This document shows positions 1 through 5,558 of a stretch of DNA of 5,558 bases, piece by piece. Below the pieces are notes generated by a model. It saw nothing but the letters and a program-made list of their open reading frames with translations, was not told where the DNA came from and did not search any database. Each line of letters starts with the position of its first letter. The first letter of the stretch is position 1. The DNA is from Bacteroidia bacterium (GTDB lineage Bacteria; Bacteroidota; Bacteroidia; Chitinophagales; Saprospiraceae), in contig JAUILM010000429.1 of NCBI GenBank assembly GCA_030432855.1, forward strand, positions 1 to 5,558, read 5' to 3'. The position numbers and the translations under genes were made by a program.

Positions 1-725
1 CTTCTGTTTGGGCCATTTAAGTAATGCACCCCTAAATTGACACCGGCCTCAATCGCTTTTTCGGCCTCATCACCATATGCTCCCGAATGTCCGGCAGCTA
101 CCACAAGGCCATCTTTTCTCAGACGAGAAATCATAGGCAGAGCATTGTCACCGTGGTCGGGTGGTATGTTTACAATTTTAATCAACCCCTGTGCGGCTTC
201 CTGCAATTCCTGAAAAAGTCTAAGGGACAGCGGTTGGAAATATGTGGCGCTTTGAGCACCGGCAAAATCGGGATCCTTTATAAAGGTACCCTCCAGGTTG
301 ATGCCCCGGATAAGATCCCGGTACGTGTCATCCTGCTCCAGAAATTCGTTTAAATATTCAAATGATTTCTTAAGATCATTTACTGAGGCTGCCATAGTAG
401 TCAGATAAATACCCCCGACGCCATGATCTGTATAGTATTTACATGCTTCAGTTAAGCCTCTGAAAAATGAGGTTTCATCTCTTTTGAATAGACCGGTTTC
501 CGCATCATACTTTCCCAGGGTAAAATCAAATCCTGCAGCTCCGTGTGTATGAACATCCATAAAGGCCGGAATAACAAAAAAGTTATCCTTGCCTTCTATG
601 ATATTAGACACTTCGTCACTATGACCTTTAATGATTTTGCAATGAGCCGCTGATTGCAATAGGTCTTGTCTGTGTATTTGTCCTTCTGAGACAATGCCAA
701 CATTTTTATATAAAACAGATGACAT
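1..725 (-). CDS. nagA: NagA-like N-acetylglucosamine-6-phosphate deacetylase (amidohydrolase family), 3' end missing
   Basis: The open frame runs from ATG at 725 leftward off the window edge, giving 241 N-terminal residues of a family usually about 380 long. NagA enzymes are cytoplasmic TIM-barrel amidohydrolases that remove acetate from GlcNAc-6-phosphate, supplying glucosamine-6-phosphate to NagB. Visible in the translation: a short N-terminal beta region, then PAFMDVHTHGAAGFDF with the metal-binding pair H59-x-H61, an INLEGTF segment whose E145 matches the NagA metal-ligand glutamate, GHSGAYGDEA with H213, and GVHYLNGPN with H234. The H-x-H pair suggests a Bacillus-type metal site rather than the Q-x-N form of E. 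coli NagA. The catalytic aspartate near residue 280 lies outside the window. Oddities: LEGTF instead of LEGPF, GAQ (Q158) where NagA has GAH or GTH, and LNGP where NagA has FNAM or YNAM. The start is 4 bp after the nagB stop, so co-transcription with nagB is likely. The family call is firm; the substrate is less certain. It could be a related amidohydrolase acting on another N-acyl sugar phosphate. Confidence 0.85.
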   Translation of the reverse strand, partial: MSSVLYKNVGIVSEGQIHRQDLLQSAAHCKIIKGHSDEVSNIIEGKDNFFVIPAFMDVHTHGAAGFDFTLGKYDAETGLFKRDETSFFRGLTEACKYYTDHGVGGIYLTTMAASVNDLKKSFEYLNEFLEQDDTYRDLIRGINLEGTFIKDPDFAGAQSATYFQPLSLRLFQELQEAAQGLIKIVNIPPDHGDNALPMISRLRKDGLVVAAGHSGAYGDEAEKAIEAGVNLGVHYLNGPNR

Positions 726-729
726 GACC
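726..729 (-). other. nagB-nagA junction, 4-bp gap
   Basis: The nagB stop codon (TAG on the minus strand, 732-730) is followed after four bases by the nagA ATG (725-723). The minus-strand sequence TTTAGGGTC before the ATG holds a weak AGGG that could serve as a ribosome binding site overlapping the nagB stop. The spacing points to one transcript and probable translational coupling. No promoter or terminator fits between the two genes. Confidence 0.7.
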
Positions 730-1464
730 CTAAAGCAATGATGCCGATTCACGATCTAAAAATAGATGGCAATGCGCATGCTCTTGCAGAATGGATGCAG
801 GACACATATTAGTGACCGGACCCTGTAAGGCACCTTGTACGGCTTTCGCTTTTCGCTCATCTGGCACCGATACGATGAGTGTTGTACTGGCCAGAATCTG
901 CTGAATGCTCATCGATATGGCAGAAGATGGTACTTCCTCAAGTCCTGAAAACCAGCCTTCTCCCACTTGCTGCATTCTGCATGCCTCATCTAAGGCGACC
1001 TGGATATAAGGTTCCTTTGTTTCAAAATCAGCCGGGGGATCATTGAATGCAAGGTGCCCATTTTCTCCGATGCCGATGAGTGCCACATCAATCGGGTACT
1101 GCCGGATTAAGTCATTTAACCGATGGCATTCTGTATCAGGGTCTTGCATTCCATCGATCAAATAATAAGTACAGGCATAGTCGATCGGGTCCAGAAATCG
1201 GCTCTTCAAGTATTTTCGAAAGCTGGCCGGATGCGATTCCTCAATACCAATGTATTCATCCAGGTGAAACATGTGTACGCGTTGCCAATCTATGTCCTGA
1301 CTTACCAGGTATTTCAACGTTTCAAACTGACTGGCTCCTGTAGCCAATATAATGTGGGCAGTGCCCTTTTTTTCAATGGCACTTTGGATTGTACGGACGG
1401 CCAGTGCTCCGGCATGCAGGCCGAGTTCTTCGGCGTCTGATGCGATATCGATAGATAATGTCAT
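730..1464 (-). CDS. nagB: NagB-like glucosamine-6-phosphate deaminase (glucosamine/galactosamine-6-phosphate isomerase family)
   Basis: This is a complete 244-residue protein, near the usual 230-270 for the family. Members convert glucosamine-6-phosphate to fructose-6-phosphate and ammonia in the cytoplasm. Seen in order: phosphate-loop-like ILATGASQFETL (residues 39-50), MFHLDEYIG (65-73) with D69 at the position of the E. coli catalytic base Asp72, HPASF (78-82), ALIGIGENGHLAFNDP (128-143) with H137 matching His143, and a C-terminal SVPDERKAKAVQGAL segment (199-213) with K205/K207 near the phosphate-binding lysine. Differences from E. coli NagB: N135 in place of Asp141, D142 in place of Glu148, and a QQVGEGWF lid (165-172) with no clear match to Arg172. 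I recall this lid from a NagB-like subfamily in Bacteroidota and Planctomycetota; I could not check it. A 6-phosphogluconolactonase is the main alternative, but LDEYIG and GHLAFNDP favour the deaminase group. The ATG at 1464 starts just before the first conserved beta strand. No Shine-Dalgarno is visible. The next gene on this strand is the NagA homologue. Confidence 0.87.
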   Translation of the reverse strand: MTLSIDIASDAEELGLHAGALAVRTIQSAIEKKGTAHIILATGASQFETLKYLVSQDIDWQRVHMFHLDEYIGIEESHPASFRKYLKSRFLDPIDYACTYYLIDGMQDPDTECHRLNDLIRQYPIDVALIGIGENGHLAFNDPPADFETKEPYIQVALDEACRMQQVGEGWFSGLEEVPSSAISMSIQQILASTTLIVSVPDERKAKAVQGALQGPVTNMCPASILQEHAHCHLFLDRESASLL

Positions 1465-1638
1465 ATAAAGGGAAAGGTATAAAAATGCCTCTAATTATTA
1501 AGGGTACTCTGCCAAAGGATGGGCATATGATAGTTGTTGAAATACTTGTTTCTGAACGCTATATTTCCCTTTTTCAAATTCACCATTTTGGTTGCGTAAA
1601 ATGTTCGTATTTTAGGACGACTGCTTAAAAATGTAATT
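1465..1638. promoter_or_regulatory. Divergent intergenic region between nagB and the ThuA/dehydrogenase gene
   Basis: This 174-bp AT-rich spacer separates two divergently read operons and must hold the 5' leaders of both. It contains no coding frame of note, no terminator-like hairpin and no tRNA. A 9-bp inverted repeat, AAAGGGAAA at 1467-1475 and TTTCCCTTT at 1564-1572, lies near the two ends and could be an operator pair or chance. CATATG at 1525-1530 is a simple palindrome. The plus-strand side has a candidate promoter, listed separately. On the minus strand, TTTG (complement of 1513-1516) is the best -33-like element, but I see no good -7 partner. No regulator gene is in the window. Confidence 0.6.
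1587..1615 (+). promoter_or_regulatory. Candidate Bacteroidota-type promoter for the ThuA/dehydrogenase operon
   Basis: TTTG at 1587-1590 and TATTTTAG at 1608-1615 are separated by 17 bp. The second element has one mismatch to the Bacteroidota -7 consensus TAnnTTTG, and the first matches the -33 TTTG. Transcription would begin around 1620, leaving a leader of about 20 bases before the ATG at 1639. Spacing is at the short end of what is accepted and such short motifs occur by chance in AT-rich DNA, so this is tentative. Confidence 0.35.
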
Positions 1639-1707
1639 ATGACACATATTCATGCTTTGAAATGGATGCCTGTGTGGGCGATATGTATTATGCTTCAGTG
1701 GGGATGT
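1639..1707 (+). other. Signal peptide with possible lipobox of the ThuA/dehydrogenase protein
   Basis: The N-terminus has a short n-region with K8 and two histidines, a hydrophobic core WMPVWAICIMLQW, then GC at residues 22-23 followed by STPVEKR. C23 is the likely lipidated cysteine. Glutamine at -3 and tryptophan at -2 are poor fits to the classical L-A/S-G/A-C lipobox, so type I cleavage near here is the alternative. Either way the protein is exported, which suits the azurin-like and propeller domains. No strong acidic surface-export signal follows the cysteine, so the side of the outer membrane cannot be told. Confidence 0.65.
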
Positions 1708-4700
1708 AGTACTCCGGTAGAAAAACGAGCTATAAAGGAGGGACCCGTCCAGGTTCTGTTTCTTGGTCATGATAGTGAACATCATAATTCGGAGGCCTAC
1801 TTGCCCATGCTACAGCAGGCATTGACACCCAATGGCTATTATTTTACTTATGAAGAAGATCCATCAGTCCTAACCGAGGAAGAGTTGGCAAAGTACGATG
1901 CTCTGGTCCTGTATGCCAACCATGATGAGATAACGGATGACCAAAATGAAGCACTGATGACCTTTGTCGAAAGTGGAGGCGCTTTTGTGCCCATTCATAG
2001 TGCGAGTTATTGTTTCAGAAATTCGAAGGATTTTGTAGAGCTGGTGGGTGGTCAGTTTGAGTCGCATGATACAGCAACTTTCATGGCCGAAATCGTAAAT
2101 GATGAGCATCCAGCCATGGATGAAGTAACTCCCTTCTCTTCGTGGGATGAAACATATAAGCACACGAAGCAATCGAATGATCGCACCGTCCTAATGGAAC
2201 GCGTGGAGGGAGAACACCGTGAAGCCTATACATGGACTCGTGAGCAAGGTCATGGTCGGGTATTTTATACCGCGCTGGGGCATGATGAACGCACCTGGGC
2301 AAGACCTGAATTTCATCAATTGATTGAGTCGGGATTATACTGGGCGCTGGGATCGGATCGGCAGTCTACCTTTGACCAGCTGGATCTTCCCGAGCTTGAA
2401 TACAGTGCGGCAAAGATCCCCAACTACGAGAAAAGAGATCCTCCCCCCATGCTACAGGCACCTTTCGACCCGGAAAGTTCACAAAAAAGAATTCAGGTGC
2501 CCACAGGTTTCACCCTGGAGCTGTTTGCCTCCGAGCCTGATATTTTTAATCCCATTTGTATGGCCTGGGACGAAAAAGGACGACTATGGCTGGTCGAAAC
2601 CAAGGATTATCCGAATGAGATAAATACCACCAGTGGGATTGGAAATGATCGCATTAAAATTTTAGAAGATACCGATGGTGATGGCAAGGCCGATAAATTC
2701 ACCGTTTTTGCAGAAGATCTGAGTGTGCCCACCAGTATCACCTTTGCCAATGGCGGAGTGGTCGTTGCACAGGCCCCTGATTTTCTCTTTCTGAAAGATA
2801 CGGACGGTGACGATAAAGCCGATGTCCGAGAAACTATCATGACGGGTTGGGGTACGTTCGATACGCATGCAGGACCCTCTAACTTGCGATACGGATTTGA
2901 TAATCAGATATGGGGTGTCGTTGGATACTCTGCGTTTGATGGTGAAGTAGGAGGCGAGCATCATGAGTTTGGTCAGGGTGTGTATCGATTCCCGCCTGAT
3001 GGCAGTAAGCTGGAGATAATGGGCCGAACCAGCAATAATACCTGGGGGTTGGGATTTACCGAAAATTTTGATGTGTTTATCTCAACAGCTAACAACACAC
3101 ATAGTGGTTATCTCGGCGTTGCAGAAAGACATCTCAAAGATGTGGAAGGACTCCTGGTCCGAAGTGTCAAAAAGATCGATGGACACTACGCTTTCCATCC
3201 GAATACCTCCAACTTTCGTCAGGTAGATGTATTTGGTGGATTTACGGCTGCTGCAGGTCATAGCTTTTATACCGCCAGAAATTATCCCAAAGAATATTGG
3301 AACCGGGTCGCCCTGGTCTGCGAACCTACCGGTCATCTTTTGCATCGCGCCGTGATCGAGAAAGAGGGAGCAGGATTTGTAGAAAAAGATGGTTGGAACC
3401 TTTTTGCCAGTTCTGACGAATGGGTATCACCTGTACATGCTGAAGTAGGGCCTGATGGTGCAGTCTGGATTTTGGACTGGTACAACTTTATCATTCAACA
3501 CAACCCCACACCCCCCGGATTTACCAATGGTCCGGGCAACGCACACGTCAATCCCTTGCGTGATCGCCAACATGGCAGGATATACCGCCTGGTCTATGAC
3601 GGAGCAAGTGCGGTGACTTATCCTACACTATCCATTGATGATCCGGATGCATGTCTGGCCGCCTTAAAAAATGACAATTTAGGTTGGAGGTTGCATGCAC
3701 AAAGATTGCTCGTAGAGCGGGGAAATAAAGATGTGAAAGGTCAATTGCTGGAAATGCTGCAAGATGAATCTGCAGATGAGATTGGTCTTAATCCCGGAGT
3801 GGTACATGCGTTGTGGACGTTGCATGGTCTGGATCTGGTCAATGGTGGAAATGAAGATGTCCTGGTAGCGGTGCGAGAATGTCTTTCGCATCCGGTGGCT
3901 GGAGTCCGGCAAAATGCGGCACGTGTGCTGCCGGCTGATCGGGCTACCTTAAGTGCTTTCCAGGAGCATAATGCGCATATGGATGGCGATGCACAAGTGC
4001 GACTGGCAGTCATTAATAAGCTGACAGATATGTCATCGAGTCCTGCATTAGCTGATATCCTCTATGCATTGTCTGAGGAGTCCCGAGTGACCAATGATGA
4101 ATGGTTGGCCAGAGCACTCTATGGCTCTACCGTACAACATAAAGAGGCATTCATCGAGGCTATCGCAAAGTCAGCTCCGGAACGAATTGCCGAAGGGTAC
4201 GTAGATAAAGATGAAGTTATTGAGTGGTTTGGTACTATAGATATGAGTGATTGGAGGGATGTCCCCGTTCCTTCTCAATGGTCTCAAACCGGTGTGAAAC
4301 CTCTGGAGGATAATTTCGATGGTATCGTATGGTTTAAAACCACCGTCGAGCTAAGTGGTAGTCAGGCCTCCAGTCGTGCCACCCTACATCTTGGGCCGAT
4401 AAGTGATTCTGATTGGTCGTACGTAAATGGTATACAAGTGGGGTCAATGGAAAATGACTATTCTTCGGATCGAAGCTATCGAATCCCTGCCGGTGTGCTC
4501 AAGGAAGGAGTGAATACGATCACCGTAAAGGTGGAAGATCCTCGTGGTAGAGGTGGATTATATGGGAGTGACGATATGGTGAACTTGCAACTAAGTAGTG
4601 AAACTGTGGGACTGGCTGGTACCTGGAAGTTTAAGGTAGAGTCACAGTTTATAGATGGACGATCTGTCTTCAATGGAGATATCACAGTTTTAGAGAAGTT

Positions 4701-5148
4701 CTTGCAGCATTATGGACCCTATGCTCAGGAGGTGGCAGGTGACATGGTGGTCAACAGTTTTGATCAGGAAATAGCGATCAAGACGGTACCCGATCAGATG
4801 CGTTATGACCCTGAGGTGCTGCAAGTCGAGGCGGGAAGTACTGTGAAGATAGTTTTCGAGAATAATGACGGTATGCAACATAATTTGCTGATTGGTGAAC
4901 CAGGTAGCCTGGAGATGATCGGTCAGGCGGCCGATGCCATGGCACAACAGACAGATGGCGCCGATCGTGGTTATATTCCTCAGCTTTCCGTAGTTTTAGA
5001 GGCAGCAGGATTGATAGATCCTGGAATGTCGAAAGAGATGATCTGGAAAGTGCCGGATGAACCGGGTACCTATATTTATGTATGTACATTCCCGGGGCAT
5101 TGGAGAACCATGAATGGTACGATCCAGGTTACGAAACCAAGTCTTTAG
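1639..5148 (+). CDS. Exported ThuA / PVC-type dehydrogenase beta-propeller / HEAT / jelly-roll / azurin-like cupredoxin fusion protein
   Basis: This is an 1169-residue envelope protein. Residues 1-23 form a signal peptide with a possible lipobox ending at C23. Residues 35-238 are a ThuA domain (glutamine-amidotransferase-like fold), with FVPIHSA around H120 and FYTALGHDERTW around H215; no nucleophile-elbow cysteine is seen. Residues 284-654 match the 'PVC-type' membrane-bound dehydrogenase propeller, related to PQQ-type glucose/sorbosone dehydrogenases: LFASEPD, MAWDEKGRLWLVET, two DTDGDxKAD loops (344-352, 387-395), and WGTFDTHAGPSNLRYGFDN with H410. Residues about 665-853 are a HEAT-like helical solenoid. 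Residues about 860-1003 are a galactose-binding-like jelly roll of the beta-galactosidase/sialate esterase sort, with DGIVWFKT and DSDWSYVNG. Residues about 1045-1166 are an azurin-like cupredoxin with copper ligands H1081, C1149, H1154 and M1158. No CxxCH heme motif occurs anywhere. The likely role is sugar or glycoside binding and oxidation with electron transfer through copper; the substrate is unknown. The downstream UPF0261 gene abuts the stop. ATG 1639 is chosen because the next ATG (1666) would remove the charged n-region. Confidence 0.9.
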   Translation: MTHIHALKWMPVWAICIMLQWGCSTPVEKRAIKEGPVQVLFLGHDSEHHNSEAYLPMLQQALTPNGYYFTYEEDPSVLTEEELAKYDALVLYANHDEITDDQNEALMTFVESGGAFVPIHSASYCFRNSKDFVELVGGQFESHDTATFMAEIVNDEHPAMDEVTPFSSWDETYKHTKQSNDRTVLMERVEGEHREAYTWTREQGHGRVFYTALGHDERTWARPEFHQLIESGLYWALGSDRQSTFDQLDLPELEYSAAKIPNYEKRDPPPMLQAPFDPESSQKRIQVPTGFTLELFASEPDIFNPICMAWDEKGRLWLVETKDYPNEINTTSGIGNDRIKILEDTDGDGKADKFTVFAEDLSVPTSITFANGGVVVAQAPDFLFLKDTDGDDKADVRETIMTGWGTFDTHAGPSNLRYGFDNQIWGVVGYSAFDGEVGGEHHEFGQGVYRFPPDGSKLEIMGRTSNNTWGLGFTENFDVFISTANNTHSGYLGVAERHLKDVEGLLVRSVKKIDGHYAFHPNTSNFRQVDVFGGFTAAAGHSFYTARNYPKEYWNRVALVCEPTGHLLHRAVIEKEGAGFVEKDGWNLFASSDEWVSPVHAEVGPDGAVWILDWYNFIIQHNPTPPGFTNGPGNAHVNPLRDRQHGRIYRLVYDGASAVTYPTLSIDDPDACLAALKNDNLGWRLHAQRLLVERGNKDVKGQLLEMLQDESADEIGLNPGVVHALWTLHGLDLVNGGNEDVLVAVRECLSHPVAGVRQNAARVLPADRATLSAFQEHNAHMDGDAQVRLAVINKLTDMSSSPALADILYALSEESRVTNDEWLARALYGSTVQHKEAFIEAIAKSAPERIAEGYVDKDEVIEWFGTIDMSDWRDVPVPSQWSQTGVKPLEDNFDGIVWFKTTVELSGSQASSRATLHLGPISDSDWSYVNGIQVGSMENDYSSDRSYRIPAGVLKEGVNTITVKVEDPRGRGGLYGSDDMVNLQLSSETVGLAGTWKFKVESQFIDGRSVFNGDITVLEKFLQHYGPYAQEVAGDMVVNSFDQEIAIKTVPDQMRYDPEVLQVEAGSTVKIVFENNDGMQHNLLIGEPGSLEMIGQAADAMAQQTDGADRGYIPQLSVVLEAAGLIDPGMSKEMIWKVPDEPGTYIYVCTFPGHWRTMNGTIQVTKPSL

Positions 5149-5558
5149 ATGAGTGCAAGTATTATCGTAGGTACCTTTGATACCAAGGCTGAAGAGCTGC
5201 TTTTTGTCCGATCCATTCTACAACAGGCAGGTATGCAGTGTATCACTGTGGATGTTTCGACGCAGAAGCATAGCACGTCAGTAGATGTACCGGCTGAGGA
5301 AGTCGCATCATATCACACCGATCGTCCCGGATTTTTAGGTAAAAACAGTGGCAGAGGAGATGCGGTGGCTTGTATGTCTGAAGCCCTACCAAAATATCTG
5401 CTCTCTTTAGAAGCCATGGACGGTGTCATAGGTCTGGGCGGATCAGGCGGTACCGCCATTATTACGGCAGGTATGCGAGAGCTGCCCGTCGGCTTGCCGA
5501 AGGTGATGGTGTCGACCGTGGCTTCAGGTAATGTTGCCCCCTATGTAGGAGCTACCGA
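5149..5558 (+). CDS. UPF0261 / Tm-1-like ATP-binding domain protein, 3' end missing
   Basis: The frame opens with ATG directly after the TAG of the preceding gene and runs off the right edge, showing 136 residues of a family about 400 long. Recognised motifs: VGTFDTKAEEL at residues 7-17, the ITVDVST strand (32-38), GRGDAVACM (68-76), a glycine-rich GVIGLGGSGGTAI loop (92-104), and LPVGLPKVMVSTVASGNVAPYVG (112-134). Together these are diagnostic of UPF0261, whose N-terminal half resembles the ATP-binding domain of the tomato Tm-1 resistance protein. The biochemical role in bacteria is not established to my knowledge. In many genomes these genes sit beside a TIM-barrel 'phosphoenolpyruvate hydrolase family' gene, which could lie just beyond the window. 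The protein has no signal peptide and should be cytoplasmic, unlike its upstream partner. No Shine-Dalgarno is seen, so translation may depend on re-initiation after the upstream stop. Confidence 0.88.
   Translation, partial: MSASIIVGTFDTKAEELLFVRSILQQAGMQCITVDVSTQKHSTSVDVPAEEVASYHTDRPGFLGKNSGRGDAVACMSEALPKYLLSLEAMDGVIGLGGSGGTAIITAGMRELPVGLPKVMVSTVASGNVAPYVGAT

Noticed and set aside
87..353. 88-residue plus-strand open frame
   Set aside because: It lies wholly antisense to the NagA homologue, whose frame shows conserved motifs throughout; its product has no recognisable feature.
1080..1440. Overlapping plus-strand open frames inside the NagB gene
   Set aside because: Both are shadows antisense to a well-conserved coding sequence and show no domain or leader signals.
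730..1464. 6-phosphogluconolactonase as the identity of the NagB homologue
   Set aside because: The LDEYIG and NGHLAFNDP motifs fit the deaminase branch better, and the adjacent NagA homologue supports this.
1631..1636. ATG-TAA minimal open frame just before the main start
   Set aside because: A start-stop pair in an A-rich leader with no ribosome binding site is most likely chance.
1480..1640. Direct repeat TAAAAATG followed by TAATTAT at 1480-1498 and 1626-1640
   Set aside because: The spacing between the halves differs and the sequence is simple AT-rich DNA, so a regulatory repeat is not supported.
1870..5089. Several antisense and one alternative-frame open frames within the large fusion gene
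   Set aside because: The main frame carries continuous recognisable domains; the others are short, of odd composition and without plausible starts.
5083..5100. C-x4-H in CTFPGH read as a heme c site
   Set aside because: Heme c attachment needs CxxCH. The spacing here, with the following methionine and upstream QHN histidine, is the azurin copper pattern.

Overview
This 5.56 kb window looks like chromosomal DNA of a free-living member of the Bacteroidota (Cytophagia/Saprospiria-like). The evidence is moderate GC, weak or absent Shine-Dalgarno sequences with AT-rich leaders, one candidate promoter of the Bacteroidota TTTG / TAnnTTTG kind, and a large secreted ThuA/'PVC-type' dehydrogenase fusion of a type common in Bacteroidota, Planctomycetota and Verrucomicrobiota. 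The taxonomic placement is inferred; there is no marker gene.

Layout: two divergent gene pairs around a 174-bp spacer. On the minus strand, reading leftward from position 1464, are a NagB-family sugar-phosphate isomerase/deaminase (730-1464) and, 4 bp downstream, a NagA-type amidohydrolase (725 to the left edge, cut off). On the plus strand are an 1169-residue exported multidomain protein (1639-5148) and, directly after its stop codon, a UPF0261/Tm-1-like gene cut by the right edge (5149-5558). No RNA genes, mobile elements, CRISPR arrays or clear terminators are seen.

The central gene is the most notable. It reads in order: signal peptide with a possible lipobox, ThuA domain, beta-propeller of the 'PVC-type' membrane-bound dehydrogenase family, HEAT-like alpha-solenoid, glycosidase/esterase-type jelly-roll domain, and a C-terminal azurin-like cupredoxin with a full type-1 copper ligand set. 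The cytochrome c CxxCH motif that many relatives carry is absent, so a copper centre may have replaced heme as the electron relay.

Taken together, the genes suggest a carbohydrate module: an envelope enzyme that binds and perhaps oxidises a sugar or glycoside, with cytoplasmic NagA/NagB-like enzymes handling a deacylation and an amino-sugar-phosphate step. Both cytoplasmic enzymes differ from the classical enzymes at expected active-site positions, so the true substrate may not be ordinary N-acetylglucosamine-6-phosphate. This pathway link is inferred from gene order only.
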